A DNA stretch of 64,000 bases, taken from positions 1-64,000 of the forward strand of contig NZ_MPNT01000033.1 of NCBI RefSeq assembly GCF_001907675.1, given 5' to 3'. The position numbers and the translations under genes were made by a program. Below are positions 33,881 to 44,001 of the stretch, piece after piece. How positions within the stretch are numbered: the stretch's first letter is position 1; each line of letters begins with the position of its first letter. A model generated the notes under the pieces. The model made no database searches. It worked only from the letters and a program-made list of their open reading frames with translations, and had not been told where the DNA came from. Origin of the DNA: Mycobacterium paraffinicum (GTDB lineage: Bacteria; Actinomycetota; Actinomycetes; Mycobacteriales; Mycobacteriaceae).

Positions 33881-36369
33881 GGATCACGGCGGCGGCGAGC
33901 CGACTGCGCGTGTTCAGCCTGCGTGAGCTCGCCGTGCACCGCCGCCGCACGTTCGCGTCGATCGCCGTAATGGCCGTATCCGCAACGTATCTGGTCGCCA
34001 TCTTCGGCATCTTCGGATCGATCACCGGCTCGGTCAACCGGCTGGCCGACGGGATCGCCGGCGTGGCCGCGCTCGAGGTGTCCGGCAGCACCGACACCGG
34101 ATTTCCCGACACGATACTGGCCGACGTGGCCGCGGTGCCCGGCGTCGCCACCGCGGCGCCCATGATCCGGACCTCCGCGTCCACGCCGACCGGCCCGGTG
34201 CTGCTGTTCGGCGCGGACGCGAGCACGGCCGCGCTGGGCGGCGCCCTGAAGGACGCGGTCGCGCGACCGGTGCAGGCGCTGTCCTCGACGCCCGACGGGG
34301 TCCAGGTCGGACCGCGGGTCGGCTACGCGAAAGGCCAGACGCTGCAACTGGGTTCGGGCTCGGTCACGGTCAGCGAGGTGCTCGCGGGCAAGCAGTTCGC
34401 CGATCTCAACGGCGGGCACTACGTCCTTGCGCCGCTCGCGCTGGCGCAGAGCGTCACCGGCCGCCCCGGTCAGCTCGACTCGATACTGATCACCACCAAA
34501 CCGGGAGCCGACCTGGCCGCCGTCACCGCCGCGGTCACCGCCGCGGTGAACGGCCGCGCGCTCGTCGCGGCCCCGAGCGTCCGGGCCGCCCGCGCCGGCG
34601 ACGGCGTCAAGCTGATGAACTACATGGCCTTGCTGGGGGCGGCGGTCGCGCTGGTGGTCGGCGCGTTCCTGATCTACACCACGATGACCATGGCGATCAC
34701 CCAGCGTAGGCCGGTGATCTCCATGCTGCGCGCCATCGGCGGCCGGCGCGTCACCATCGTCGGCGACATGCTCGCGGAGGCGGCGATCCTCGGCGTCATC
34801 GGCGGGGCCATCGGGTCGGGGCTGGGAATCCTGGCCGGCCACATCGCAATTCGCCGATTGCCCCCGGCGATGACCCAGGGACTCGAGGCCCGGGTCGAGT
34901 ATTGGCTGCCCGGTTACGCCATCCCGCTGGCCCTCGCGGCGACGGTGCTCACCAGCGTGGTCGCGTCCGCGATGGCCGCGCGGCAGGTCTACAAGGTCGC
35001 GCCGATCGAGGCCCTGGCGCCCGTCGGCGCGTCGGCGGCCGACGTCGTGCCGCGATGGCTGCGCGTGGCCGCCGGGGCCGGCGCCGTCGCCGTGCTCGCC
35101 GCGTCGATCGGCATCGTCATCGGCCAGCGCGGCACCCTCGCGTTCGCCGCGATGGCCGCGCTGTTGAGCGCCGAGATCGCGCTCGGCTTCGCGCTCAGCG
35201 CCGCCATCGTCAAGGCCACGGCCGCGACGGCCCGCGTGTTCGGATCGGCCGGGGCGCTCGCGGCGGCCACCGTCGAACGCGCGCCGCGGCGGGTGTGGGC
35301 CACGGTGATGACCGTGCTCATCGGGGTGGTCACCACCGTGGTGATCACCGGCGCCAACGCCGACATGATCCGCTCGGCCCGCGGCATGTTCTCCCCCGCC
35401 GCCGACGTCGACGTCTGGGTGAGCGCGGATCCCCCCGACAGCTACCCGACTGACCCTCTGCCGCAAGGACTTTCAGAGAAGGTCGCCGCCGTGCCCGGGG
35501 TGGCGCGGGTGACCGAGGGCGCGTTCGGGTTCGCCGTCGTCGGGGGCACCCGGGTCCTGCTCGACGGCTTCTCCGGCGGAACCCACGATTCGCTGTTCCG
35601 CGCGCTCGACGAACGGCTGCGGGCCGACGTGCTGGCCGGCCGGGGCGTAGTGCTCACCCAGAATCTCGGAGCGACGCTGCACGTCCGCGCCGGCGACCGG
35701 CTGCAGCTGCAGACGCCGCACGGCCCGCGACAGGCGGCCGTGCTGGCCCTGGTGCCGTTCTTCTCCACGGTCATCGGCACCGTCGGCATCGACCTCGATC
35801 ACCTGCGGGCGTGGTTCGACCGCCCGGCCGCGACGACGCTGCAGATCACCGCGGCCCCCGGGACGGATTCCAAGCGGCTGCTGTCGGAGGTCCGCCGGGC
35901 CGTGCCCGCGCCCAACCACGTCTACGACGGCCGCGCGGCGCTGGCCGGGCTACAGGCCCCGCTGCATCAGAGCATGTTCATCGCCAACGCCGTATGGGTC
36001 ATCGTCGTCGCCGTGGCCGCCGTCGCGCTGCTGAACACGCTGACCCTTTCGGTGATCGAGCGCCGCCGCGAGCTCGGGGTGCTGCGTGCGATGGGGTCCA
36101 GCCGCCGGTTCATTCTGCGGACGGTCCTGGCCGAGGCGGCCGGAATCGGTTTCGTGGGAGGGCTTTTGGGGTTGCTGTTCGGCCTGACCGACCAGTGGCT
36201 GTTCAGCCTGATCAGCGGGGACATCATGAACTTTCCGGTCGGCTTCCACCTGAGCCCGATGGCGCTGGGCTTCACCGCGGGGGCGCTGACGATCTGCCTG
36301 CTCGGCTCGCTGCCGCCGGCGCGGCGGGCGGCGCGGCTGAACATCATCGAGGCTGTCAGCGTGGATTGA
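33877..36369 (+). CDS. FtsX/MacB-like ABC transporter permease
   Basis: The protein has 830 residues from a GTG overlapping the ATPase stop. Duplicated FtsX architecture: N-terminal helix near 25-48, an extracytoplasmic domain (about 55-245), three helices (about 250-400), further helices near 400-450 and 470-500, a second extracytoplasmic domain (about 510-690) and three C-terminal helices (about 695-830). Conserved RRRELGVLRAMGSS-type coupling motifs occur twice (RRPVISMLRAIGG and RRRELGVLRAMGS). It probably exports the product of the divergent biosynthetic operon, or a lipid. The 3' end overlaps the convergent methyltransferase gene by 14 bases. Confidence 0.9.
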   Translation: MRITAAASRLRVFSLRELAVHRRRTFASIAVMAVSATYLVAIFGIFGSITGSVNRLADGIAGVAALEVSGSTDTGFPDTILADVAAVPGVATAAPMIRTSASTPTGPVLLFGADASTAALGGALKDAVARPVQALSSTPDGVQVGPRVGYAKGQTLQLGSGSVTVSEVLAGKQFADLNGGHYVLAPLALAQSVTGRPGQLDSILITTKPGADLAAVTAAVTAAVNGRALVAAPSVRAARAGDGVKLMNYMALLGAAVALVVGAFLIYTTMTMAITQRRPVISMLRAIGGRRVTIVGDMLAEAAILGVIGGAIGSGLGILAGHIAIRRLPPAMTQGLEARVEYWLPGYAIPLALAATVLTSVVASAMAARQVYKVAPIEALAPVGASAADVVPRWLRVAAGAGAVAVLAASIGIVIGQRGTLAFAAMAALLSAEIALGFALSAAIVKATAATARVFGSAGALAAATVERAPRRVWATVMTVLIGVVTTVVITGANADMIRSARGMFSPAADVDVWVSADPPDSYPTDPLPQGLSEKVAAVPGVARVTEGAFGFAVVGGTRVLLDGFSGGTHDSLFRALDERLRADVLAGRGVVLTQNLGATLHVRAGDRLQLQTPHGPRQAAVLALVPFFSTVIGTVGIDLDHLRAWFDRPAATTLQITAAPGTDSKRLLSEVRRAVPAPNHVYDGRAALAGLQAPLHQSMFIANAVWVIVVAVAAVALLNTLTLSVIERRRELGVLRAMGSSRRFILRTVLAEAAGIGFVGGLLGLLFGLTDQWLFSLISGDIMNFPVGFHLSPMALGFTAGALTICLLGSLPPARRAARLNIIEAVSVD

Positions 36370-36982
36370 GCGTGGCGAACCCCTGCAGGTGGGGCTTGCA
36401 GGGGAACGGGACCGGAGTGCGCGGGATGGTGCGCAGCGCGGTGGTGTCGAACCCGGCCGCGGCGATGGCATCCAGGGTTCGCCGGTTCGGCTCGCATCCG
36501 GCGGCCAGCCACGACCACGGCTTGGCGACCAGGTCCTGGCAGCGGCCGGTCGCGCCGTCGCCGCGCACGTGCTCGAGGACCACCAGCCTGCCGCCGGGCG
36601 CGAGCACGCGGCGGATCTCACGCAGCGTGGCGGCCACGTCGTCGACCGAGCACAACACCAGTCCGATGTGCACCGAGTCGAAGCTGTTGTCCGGGAAGGG
36701 AATCGACTCTCCGGTCCCGTCGACGATGTCGACGGCGATGCCGCGGCGACCGGCGAGGCGGGACGCCATCCGCCGGAACGACGCCACCGGCTCCACGGCG
36801 GCGACCGAGGTCACCGCGGCGGGCAGGAACCTCAGGTCCGTGCCCGGACCCAGGCCGAGCATCAACAGCCGGCCGGTCGCGTTGCTGAGCGCCGCGCGGC
36901 GATACCGGTGGTAGAACAGCCGATCGAAGACCGGCTGGCCGAACCGATATATGTATGGGAACAACAGGTTTCGCCGCGTCAC
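36356..36982 (-). CDS. Class I SAM-dependent methyltransferase (UbiE-like)
   Basis: The protein has 208 residues from a GTG that overlaps the DUF4389 stop. SAM-binding motif I is LLMLGLGPGTDLRFLP, and motif post-I is VAAVEPVASF. IPFPDNSFDSVHIGLVLCSVDD and EIRRVLAPGGRLVVLEHV are typical of the UbiE/COQ5 group. The substrate is unknown; the operon partners are a DUF4389 membrane protein and an FAD monooxygenase, hinting at quinone- or polyketide-like chemistry (inference). The longer frame to 37507 is a shadow of the neighbouring gene. Confidence 0.85.
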   Translation of the reverse strand: MTRRNLLFPYIYRFGQPVFDRLFYHRYRRAALSNATGRLLMLGLGPGTDLRFLPAAVTSVAAVEPVASFRRMASRLAGRRGIAVDIVDGTGESIPFPDNSFDSVHIGLVLCSVDDVAATLREIRRVLAPGGRLVVLEHVRGDGATGRCQDLVAKPWSWLAAGCEPNRRTLDAIAAAGFDTTALRTIPRTPVPFPCKPHLQGFATLNPR

Positions 36983-37563
36983 GCGCCCAGGTCCATTCGG
37001 AACGGAGGGTATTCGTCGCGCATCAGGGAGACGTACACGGCCACCCGGTAGCGCCACCGGACGATGCCCAGCAACAGATCGGACATGCCGTTCGGGATGG
37101 TCCCCGTGCACAACAACGTCACCGCGGCGGTCACGCATAGCAGCTGCAGCAGCGGCTCCATCGACCAGCAGAGCAGGATCTGCGGGAGGGCCAGCAGCCA
37201 CTTGACCAGCACGGCCCAGTTCTTCAGCCGCTCCGGATAGTCGACCTGCAGATCGCCCGGATAGTCCGGCCGCGACGCGAGCGTGAACGGTGGATAGGAG
37301 TCCGTGCTGTTCATCGGGAACCGGAAATTCATCACCCGCCACGACCAGCGCAGCACCCCGACGTTGAAGTCGAATATCGGCCGCGGATAGCGCCCGGTGA
37401 ACAGGATGGCGACGCCCGCGACGACCGTCGACAGGGGGTAGACGAGGTACAGCCCGATCAGGATCGGGTAGTGCGGGACCGCCAGAACGCACCACTTGAC
37501 CAGCCAAAGCCAGCGTGACGGGGCGTCGAAATCGCCTCGCACCCTGACGGATTCGTCGTTCAT
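36979..37563 (-). CDS. DUF4389 membrane protein (two repeats)
   Basis: The protein has 194 residues with two copies of the DUF4389 pattern, a helical hairpin followed by TGRYPRPIFDFNVGVLRWSWRV in the first and TGTIPNGMSDLLLGIVRWRYRV in the second. Each half ends with a YPPF motif (near 91 and 185). About four membrane helices are predicted. The function of the family is unknown. The start overlaps the monooxygenase stop and the end overlaps the methyltransferase start. Confidence 0.85.
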   Translation of the reverse strand: MNDESVRVRGDFDAPSRWLWLVKWCVLAVPHYPILIGLYLVYPLSTVVAGVAILFTGRYPRPIFDFNVGVLRWSWRVMNFRFPMNSTDSYPPFTLASRPDYPGDLQVDYPERLKNWAVLVKWLLALPQILLCWSMEPLLQLLCVTAAVTLLCTGTIPNGMSDLLLGIVRWRYRVAVYVSLMRDEYPPFRMDLGA

Positions 37564-38762
37564 GGGCTGGACCGGCTGGTCGTCGCTGCCCTCATCTCTC
37601 GGTCGATCTCCGCGGACATCCGGCGGTGGCTCGTCCAGGACAGAAACAGCGTAAGCGCGCGGGCCTGCAGCCGATCCGGGATCAGCGCGGCCGGCCGCAG
37701 CACGACCTCGCCGTGCGACACCGGCAGCGACGCCACCCGCGACACCGCCATCACCCTGCGCCGGCGGGTTCGCTCATACCTGCGCAGCGCGCTCGATACG
37801 CCCGCGTCGCTCGCCCGGTCCGAAAGGGCCTTGCACAGCACCATGGTGTCGAGCAGGGCCTGGTTGGTCCCCTGCGCCAGGGTGGGCGGCATCGTGTGCG
37901 CGGCGTCGCCGAGCAACGTGACCGGGCCCCGGCCCGCGGGCGGCATCGGATGGCGGAAATGCGGGTACGGCGAGTGCGCCAGATCGTCGTCGGTCAGCGC
38001 GGCCAACACCGCATCGACGGCGCCGGACCATCCGGTGAAGTGGGAGCGGATCGTCTCGATCGGACGGGACGGCCGCACGAAGTCGTGCGACCACGGCAGG
38101 TCGAACCACCACTGCACCTCCGCGCCCCCGGCGGGCCACAGGCCCAGGTTCCCGCGCTCGCCGATCACCATCAGCGCGGTGTTCCTGTCCGGGATCTCAG
38201 CGAGGCTGATCAGCCCCTGCCAACTGCACCAGCCGGTGGGTTTGGCCGCCCGGCCCCCGAGGGCGTCGCGGACCATCGAGTGCAGGCCGTCGGCGCCGAT
38301 CACCAGGTCGCCCTCGACCGAGCGGCCGTCGCCGAACTGGACCCGCACGCCGTCGGGCGTGCCCGCCAACGCGATCGCGTGGGAGTCGCAGCGGATGCGG
38401 TCGGAAGGAAAGCCGTCCAGCAATCGCTCCAGCAGGACCCGGCGCGGAACCATCCGGACGGGCGCGCCCAGCCGCTCCGCCAACGGGGACACGTCCAGCG
38501 TGGCCAGCGGCCGGCCGGTGGAGGTCACGGCCCGCACGGTGGACAACAGCTGACCGGCCCCGGCCATGTCGACGCCCAGCTGCCGAAGCACCGTGTCGCC
38601 GTTGGACCAAATCGTCACCGCTCCACCCGCCGCCCGCACCTCGGGCCGCCGCTCGAAGACGGCGACGTCGTGCCCGTCGCGCAACAGCCCCCGGGCGACC
38701 GAGATGCCGCCCACGCCGGCGCCCACCACCACGACCCGGAGGGAGCGCCCGCGGCCAGACAC
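37560..38762 (-). CDS. FAD-dependent monooxygenase (PHBH-type)
   Basis: The protein has 400 residues. FAD-binding VVVGAGVGGISVARGL at the N terminus, the DG motif GDLVIGADGLHSMVRDAL, and the second FAD motif LLGDAAHTMPPTLAQGTNQALLD define an aromatic-hydroxylase-like monooxygenase. The substrate is unknown. First gene of the monooxygenase-DUF4389-methyltransferase operon, 9 bases downstream of rslA, so it may also be read from the sigL promoter. Confidence 0.88.
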   Translation of the reverse strand: MSGRGRSLRVVVVGAGVGGISVARGLLRDGHDVAVFERRPEVRAAGGAVTIWSNGDTVLRQLGVDMAGAGQLLSTVRAVTSTGRPLATLDVSPLAERLGAPVRMVPRRVLLERLLDGFPSDRIRCDSHAIALAGTPDGVRVQFGDGRSVEGDLVIGADGLHSMVRDALGGRAAKPTGWCSWQGLISLAEIPDRNTALMVIGERGNLGLWPAGGAEVQWWFDLPWSHDFVRPSRPIETIRSHFTGWSGAVDAVLAALTDDDLAHSPYPHFRHPMPPAGRGPVTLLGDAAHTMPPTLAQGTNQALLDTMVLCKALSDRASDAGVSSALRRYERTRRRRVMAVSRVASLPVSHGEVVLRPAALIPDRLQARALTLFLSWTSHRRMSAEIDREMRAATTSRSSP

Positions 38763-38771
38763 GTCAGGGCC

Positions 38772-39506
38772 TTACATCGAGCGCTGCAGCAGAACCTGGC
38801 CGCTGTCGGCGGCAACCACCTGCACGGCGGCGATCTGGTCGACCGGCGTCGAGATGCTGCCCGCGGGCGTCGCGGTGTGGCCCGGCACGGCCACCCAGGT
38901 CGCCAGCCGGGTCTGGCTGCCATCGCGACCCACCACCACCATCGCCAGCGTGTCGTGGTGCGCGTTCAACGGCGCCAGGCACACGCACCGCAGGTTGATC
39001 GACGTGCCCCAGTGCTGGCTGGACAACTCCACCGAGGAGGCCAGCATCGTCGTGCCCACCTGCGCCATCGGCTCCGCGGACGCGGCGACCTGCTGTGACG
39101 AGGACGACAAATACCCCTGCACCCCGACGAACACGCCGATCGCGAGCACCACGGCCGCGGCCGACGAGGCCACCCAGGTCACGATGCGCGTGCGGCGCCG
39201 GCGCCAGCTCACCTTGGCCAGCAACGACGCCAACAGCTCCGGCGACATCTCCGGCGTCGCCGCCAACGACTGCGCGGCCGGGTCGTCCATCGCGGCGACG
39301 TCGTCGCGGCTCAGCTGCGAGAGCAGGCCCGGCACACCGCTCAGGTCGGCGACGGCCTCGCGGCAGGCCGGGCAGTGCGCGAGGTGCGCCTCGAATTCGC
39401 GACGCTCGGCGGCCGACAACGAGCCCAAAACATATGCGGCATCCCACAACACGTACGGGTCGTCGGGCGGGCCGAGCCCCCGTAACGTCACCTTCATCTC
39501 ATCCAT
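38772..39506 (-). CDS. rslA: Anti-sigma-L factor RslA
   Basis: The protein has 244 residues from ATG 39506 with AGAGGAA upstream. The N-terminal zinc anti-sigma domain contains HLAHCPAC (His41, Cys45, Cys48; the HxxxCxxC motif), which in RslA releases SigL on cysteine oxidation. A single membrane helix is at about 107-130 (TWVASSAAAVVLAIGVFVGV), followed by an external C-terminal domain (about 150-244). It follows sigL on the same strand, 32 bases downstream, as in M. tuberculosis Rv0735-Rv0736 (recalled). Confidence 0.9.
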   Translation of the reverse strand: MDEMKVTLRGLGPPDDPYVLWDAAYVLGSLSAAERREFEAHLAHCPACREAVADLSGVPGLLSQLSRDDVAAMDDPAAQSLAATPEMSPELLASLLAKVSWRRRRTRIVTWVASSAAAVVLAIGVFVGVQGYLSSSSQQVAASAEPMAQVGTTMLASSVELSSQHWGTSINLRCVCLAPLNAHHDTLAMVVVGRDGSQTRLATWVAVPGHTATPAGSISTPVDQIAAVQVVAADSGQVLLQRSM

Positions 39507-39538
39507 TTCCTCTTCACCCTTCAAGCTTTCGGGGCCCC

Positions 39539-40084
39539 TCAGCGGGTGACCCCAAGTTCCTGCAGAGTGAGCCGCAACGCCCGCACGGCGTAGTGTAATC
39601 GCGACTTCACCGTTCCCTCGGCGATGCCGAGGTCCGCAGCAATCTGTGCGGTAGTCCATCCGCGGTAGTAGGACCGCTCGATCACGGCCCGGTGCTCCGC
39701 GGACAGTTGCACCATCGCGTCGGCAATCAGCAGCTTGTCCAGCGCCGCGTTCACCTCGTCGGGCGTCGACCGCTCGGGCGCGCCGGCCTCGTCCGTCGAG
39801 GCGACGACGTTGCGGAAACGGGCGCTGCGCCGGTCGTCGATAATCATGTTGCGCGCGACCGTGAACAGCCAGGCCCGCGCCGAACGCTCGGTGTCCCCGA
39901 CGACCTCCGGGTGCTGCCAGGCTCGCAACAACGTCTCCTGGACCACGTCCTCGGACAGGCTTGCATCGCCCGTCAACCGAAGCGCGTAGCGCCACAAAAC
40001 CGCTGCGTGCTCGTCGTAGAGCGCCTTCATCAGGGCGGCTTCGGCAGCTGCCGACGCCCCACGAGTCCCTGCCACACGGGCCAC
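39539..40084 (-). CDS. sigL: ECF sigma factor SigL
   Basis: The protein has 181 residues. Region 2 contains RYALRLTGDASLSEDVVQETLLRAWQHPEV and the promoter-melting region VARNMIIDDRRSARF. Region 4 contains LSAEHRAVIERSYYRGWTTAQIAADLGIAEGTVKSRLHYAVRALR. Directly followed by its membrane anti-sigma gene. In M. tuberculosis SigL controls envelope and secreted redox genes (known there, not shown here). It lies 39 bases downstream of map, so it may also be co-read with the secY-adk-map operon. Confidence 0.92.
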   Translation of the reverse strand: MARVAGTRGASAAAEAALMKALYDEHAAVLWRYALRLTGDASLSEDVVQETLLRAWQHPEVVGDTERSARAWLFTVARNMIIDDRRSARFRNVVASTDEAGAPERSTPDEVNAALDKLLIADAMVQLSAEHRAVIERSYYRGWTTAQIAADLGIAEGTVKSRLHYAVRALRLTLQELGVTR

Positions 40085-40123
40085 TCCATCACCTCCGACT
40101 ACTGAAACGAGTCGAATGACTGT

Positions 40124-40924
40124 TTAGTTCAGCGTCAGGATCCGCGGCCCGGCGTCGGTGACCGCCACGGTGTGTTCCCAGTGTGCCGCGCGCGAGCCGT
40201 CGGAGGTGGTGACGGTCCACTCGTCGTCGAGCACCACGGTCTTGCCCGTCCCCAACGTCAGCATCGGTTCGATCGCCAGCACCGACCCGGGGGCCAGCAG
40301 CGGGCCACGGCCGGGCGAGCCCTCGTTGGGCAGGAACGGGTCCATGTGCATGTGCCGGCCGATGCCGTGCCCGCCGTAGCCCTCCACGATGCCGAACGCC
40401 AGCCCGTGCCGGCCCTCGGCCGCACGCGTGCCCGTCTCGATGGCGTGCGAGACGTCGGTCAGCCGGTTGCCGGGGACCATCGCCGCGATGCCGGCCTCCA
40501 GCGACTCCCGGGTGGCGTCGCAGAGCGCCTGGTCGGCCGCGTCGAGGGTCCCGACGCCGAACGTGATCGCGGCGTCGCCGTGCCAGCCGTCCAGCACCGC
40601 GCCGCAGTCGATGGACACCAGGTCACCCGTCGCCAGAATCTCTCCGGCCGACGGGATCCCGTGTACCACCCGCTCGTTCACCGAGGCGCAGATCGAGGCG
40701 GGGTAGCCGTGATAGCCGAGGAACGACGGGATCGCGCCGGCCTCCCGGATCACCGACTCGGCGATCTGGTCGAGGCCCAGGGTCGACACCCCGGGGACCG
40801 CGGCCGCCCGCACCGCCTGCAGCGCCGCCGCGACCACCGCCCCCGCCGCCGCCATCGCGTCGAGTTCGTCGGGGGTGCGCTGCGGCACGACTTTGCGACT
40901 CCGCAGCCGGGCCAGCGGGCGCAC
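40124..40924 (-). CDS. map: Methionine aminopeptidase type I
   Basis: The protein has 266 residues from a GTG. It removes the initiator methionine from nascent proteins with two metal ions. Ligand regions appear in order: [19 protein letters not shown] (the two aspartates), [16 protein letters not shown] (His), [10 protein letters not shown] (Glu) and the final EHTVAVTD (Glu). The N-terminal 20 residues are basic. Two bases separate it from adk. In most actinobacteria infA follows; here sigL does. Confidence 0.95.
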   Translation of the reverse strand: MRPLARLRSRKVVPQRTPDELDAMAAAGAVVAAALQAVRAAAVPGVSTLGLDQIAESVIREAGAIPSFLGYHGYPASICASVNERVVHGIPSAGEILATGDLVSIDCGAVLDGWHGDAAITFGVGTLDAADQALCDATRESLEAGIAAMVPGNRLTDVSHAIETGTRAAEGRHGLAFGIVEGYGGHGIGRHMHMDPFLPNEGSPGRGPLLAPGSVLAIEPMLTLGTGKTVVLDDEWTVTTSDGSRAAHWEHTVAVTDAGPRILTLN

Positions 40925-40926
40925 GA

Positions 40927-41472
40927 TTACTTGCCCAGCGCTTGCAGGGCGCGGGCGAACACCTCGTCCATCGAACCGATGGCGTCGACCGTCTTGAGTT
41001 CGTCGCGGTAGTACTCCAGCAGCGGCGCGGTCTCGTCGCGGTAGACCTTCATCCGGTTCAGGATGACGTCGTCCGTGTCGTCGGCGCGGCCACGGGCCTT
41101 CAGCCGTTGCAGCAGTTCGTCTTCCGAGACGCGGAACTCGAGCACCGCGTCGATGTCGGTGCCGCGGCGTTCGAGCATCCGGTGCAGCGCCTCGGCCTGT
41201 TCGGTCGAGCGGGGGTACCCGTCGAGGACGAAGCCGCCGGCCGCGTCGGCATCGCTGAGGCGGTCGTCGACGAGCTGGTTGGTCAGCTCGGAGGGCACCA
41301 GGTCGCCGGCGTCCAGGTAGCGCTTGGCCTCCAGGCCGAGCTTGGTCCCGTTCTCGATGTTGCTGCGGAAGAGCTCACCGGTGGAGATGTGCGGGATCCC
41401 CAGCTTCTCGGAGAGCTTCTGGGCCTGCGTTCCCTTGCCCGCCCCCGGCGGCCCGAGCAAAACGACTCTCAC
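40927..41472 (-). CDS. adk: Adenylate kinase
   Basis: The protein has 181 residues, the short form lacking a large LID insertion, as in mycobacteria. P-loop [10 protein letters not shown] (7-16), [25 protein letters not shown] and the LID region [18 protein letters not shown] are seen. It interconverts ATP, ADP and AMP. It overlaps secY by 4 bases at its start and is followed by map. Confidence 0.97.
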   Translation of the reverse strand: MRVVLLGPPGAGKGTQAQKLSEKLGIPHISTGELFRSNIENGTKLGLEAKRYLDAGDLVPSELTNQLVDDRLSDADAAGGFVLDGYPRSTEQAEALHRMLERRGTDIDAVLEFRVSEDELLQRLKARGRADDTDDVILNRMKVYRDETAPLLEYYRDELKTVDAIGSMDEVFARALQALGK

Positions 41473-42794
41473 TTCAGGAACCCTTCATAGTTGCGCTGCA
41501 TCAACTGGCTCTCGATCTGTTTGACCGTATCCAAGCCGACACCAATCATGATCAAAACCGCAGTACCGCCGAACGGCAAATTCTGAACCGCCCCACCGTT
41601 GCCGATCTGCAGGAACAAGTTGGGCAGCACCGAGATCGCGCCGAGGTAGATCGAGCCGGGCAGCGTGATCCGGCTCAGCACATAACGCAGGTAATCAGCG
41701 GTGGGCTTGCCCGGCCGGATACCGGGAATGAATCCGCCGAACTTCTTCATCTCGTCGGCACGTTCGTCGGGGTTGAACGTGATCGACACGTAGAAGTACG
41801 TGAAGAAGATGATCAGCCCGAAGTAGATGCTGATGTAGATCGGGTCGCTCGGGTCGGACAGGTAACTGCCGACGAACTTGTCCCACCAGCTGTTGCCCAC
41901 ACCGCCGCTGCCGCTCCGGATCAGCTGCGTGATCAGGTGCGGGATGTAGATGAGCGACGACGCGAAGATGACCGGGATGACGCCGGCCTGGTTGACCTTC
42001 AGCGGCAGGTAGGTCGACGTTCCGCCGTACATGCGCCGGCCGACCATGCGCTTGGCGTATTGCACCGGGATCCGGCGCTGGCCCTGCTCGACGAAAACCA
42101 CGCCGACGATGATGGCCAGGGCGGCGACGCAGACGGCGGCGAAAATGGCCCCGCCGCGGCTGTCCAGGATGGTCTTGCCCTCGGACGGGATGCGCGCCGC
42201 GATGCCCACGAAGATCAGCAGCGACATGCCGTTGCCGATGCCGCGCTCGGTGATCAGCTCACCCATCCACATCACCAGCGCCGCGCCGGCCGTCATTACC
42301 ATCACGATCACGACCAGAGTGAAGATGCTCTGGTCGGCGATGATGTCCAGCGAGCAGCCCTGCAGCAGCCCGCCGTTGGCCGCGAGGGCCACGATGCTGG
42401 TCGCCTGCAGGATGGCCAGCGCGATGGCCAGGTAGCGGGTGTACTGCGTCATCTTGGCCTGGCCGGACTGGCCCTCCTTGCGCAGTTCCTCGAACCGCGG
42501 GATGACCACGGTGAGCAGCTGCACGATGATGCTGGCGGTGATGTAGGGCATCACCCCCACCGCGAACACCGTCAGTTTCAGCAGCGCACCGCCGGAGAAC
42601 AGGTTGATCAGCGAATAGATCTGGCCGGCCGCGCCGCCGCTGGCCTCCTTGATGCACTGCTGGACGTTCGGGAAATTGACGCCAGGGGACGGCAGGGCGG
42701 CGCCCAGCCGATAGAGAACGACGATGCCCAGCGTGAAGAGGATCTTCCGTCTCAGGTCGACTGTCCGCAGCGATGAGATGAAAGCCGAAAGCAC
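41469..42794 (-). CDS. secY: Preprotein translocase subunit SecY
   Basis: The protein has 441 residues, the mycobacterial length, with ten membrane helices. Family blocks are intact: the plug and helix region [57 protein letters not shown], and [22 protein letters not shown], the cytosolic loop that meets the ribosome and SecA. Normally rplO precedes secY directly; here rplO is about 17 kb to the right, beyond the methyltransferase/sugar-acid insert. Confidence 0.98.
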   Translation of the reverse strand: MLSAFISSLRTVDLRRKILFTLGIVVLYRLGAALPSPGVNFPNVQQCIKEASGGAAGQIYSLINLFSGGALLKLTVFAVGVMPYITASIIVQLLTVVIPRFEELRKEGQSGQAKMTQYTRYLAIALAILQATSIVALAANGGLLQGCSLDIIADQSIFTLVVIVMVMTAGAALVMWMGELITERGIGNGMSLLIFVGIAARIPSEGKTILDSRGGAIFAAVCVAALAIIVGVVFVEQGQRRIPVQYAKRMVGRRMYGGTSTYLPLKVNQAGVIPVIFASSLIYIPHLITQLIRSGSGGVGNSWWDKFVGSYLSDPSDPIYISIYFGLIIFFTYFYVSITFNPDERADEMKKFGGFIPGIRPGKPTADYLRYVLSRITLPGSIYLGAISVLPNLFLQIGNGGAVQNLPFGGTAVLIMIGVGLDTVKQIESQLMQRNYEGFLK

Positions 42795-43016
42795 TCTTCC
42801 TCCTGCGCAGCCGGGGGGTCTCCTGCATTACGCGCCCAACACTCGCAGGCCAGGACGTACGGCGTCGCGCGTCAAACCGTGTACGAGACTAACAGCTGGA
42901 TCGAGTGGGGCCGTCCACGGCCGTCGGCGATCGCCGATAAGTGCACAGGAAGCCGTAAGCCCCGGAAGGTAGAGTTCGGTTGGCTCGTTGCATTTGCTAA
43001 ATAAATTAGGAGCACC

Positions 43017-43922
43017 ATGACACGCACTGACCAAGACAGCTGGGACTTGGCCTCCAGCGTCGGTGCCACGGCCACGATGGTCGCCGCGGCCCGCGCGCTG
43101 GCCACCGAGGGCAGCGACCCGATCATCGACGACCCCTTCGCGGCGCCTCTGGTGCGGGCGGTCGGGCTCGACTTCTTCCGCCGCTTGGTCGACGGTGACC
43201 TGGCTTCGGCGGACGCCCAGGACGGCCAGGGGGACCTGCAGCTGGAAACCGATTCGATCGCGGTGCGCACCCGCTTCTTCGACGACTTCTTCCTCAACGG
43301 CGCCCGGGACGGAATCCGCCAGTCGGTGATCCTTGCCGCCGGCCTCGACGCGCGCGCGTACCGGCTGAGCTGGCCGCCCGGAAGCGTCGTCTACGAGGTC
43401 GACCAGCCCAAGGTCGTCGGATTCAAGACGGCCGCCATGGCCGAGCTGGGTGCCACCCCCACGGCGGAACGCCGGACCGTCAGCGTCGACCTGCGCGACG
43501 ACTGGCCGGAAGCGTTGCGGCGCAGGGGATTTGATCCGACACAGCCCACGTCGTGGAGCGCCGAGGGCCTGCTCATGTACCTGCCGCCCGAGGCTCAGGA
43601 CAAGCTGTTCGACAACATCACCGAGCTCAGTGCCCCCGGCAGCAGGCTGGCCACCGAGTTCCACGGCGACTCCGGCCGGACGATGACCGAACGCGCAAAG
43701 CAGTTCAACCAGCGGTGGGCCAACATCGGCTGCGACATCGACCTGTCGAAGCTGTTCTTCGAAGGCGAACGCAGCAACGTGGTGGACTACCTCACCGGCC
43801 GGGGCTGGCACGTCACCACCCGGGCGCGGCGGGACTACTTCGCCGACTACGGCCTGACCTTCCCCGACGACGAGACGTCGCAGCTGCGCAACATCGTCAC
43901 CGTCACCGCGACGCTGAGTTAG
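43017..43922 (+). CDS. SAM-dependent methyltransferase of the Rv0731c/LCM-like family
   Basis: The protein has 301 residues, typical for this expanded mycobacterial family (leucine-carboxyl-methyltransferase-like fold). Shared landmarks: [33 protein letters not shown], the SAM site [27 protein letters not shown], and [26 protein letters not shown]. The substrate is not known for the family. AGGAGC precedes the ATG. It is next to secY, like Rv0731c in M. tuberculosis (recalled). Three paralogues lie at 54301-57084. Confidence 0.88.
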   Translation: MTRTDQDSWDLASSVGATATMVAAARALATEGSDPIIDDPFAAPLVRAVGLDFFRRLVDGDLASADAQDGQGDLQLETDSIAVRTRFFDDFFLNGARDGIRQSVILAAGLDARAYRLSWPPGSVVYEVDQPKVVGFKTAAMAELGATPTAERRTVSVDLRDDWPEALRRRGFDPTQPTSWSAEGLLMYLPPEAQDKLFDNITELSAPGSRLATEFHGDSGRTMTERAKQFNQRWANIGCDIDLSKLFFEGERSNVVDYLTGRGWHVTTRARRDYFADYGLTFPDDETSQLRNIVTVTATLS

Positions 43923-43928
43923 CTCGAT

Positions 43929-43997
43929 GGCGGCGACCCGCCGCGCCCGGTCCCCCGCAAGCGGGAGGTGCCCCCAACGCGCGCTTGCGATCGCCGC
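43929..43997. repeat. Palindromic intergenic repeat, copy 2
   Basis: Same ends as the 8135-8180 element (GGCGGCGACCCGC ... CTTGCGATCGCCGC), but the centre is replaced by a longer block containing CCCCCGCAAGCGGGAGGTGC, itself an internal hairpin. It lies between the convergent stops of a methyltransferase and the GNAT gene, where it could act as a bidirectional terminator. Confidence 0.6.
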
Positions 43998-44001
43998 TAG
44001 C

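Noticed and set aside
33454..35466. Open frame of 670 codons on the minus strand
   Set aside because: Antisense to the ABC ATPase and permease; His/Asp/Gly/Arg-rich with no domain.
42925..42936. Palindrome CGGCGATCGCCG upstream of secY
   Set aside because: A common GC-rich self-complementary word (PvuI-like core); insufficient evidence for an operator.
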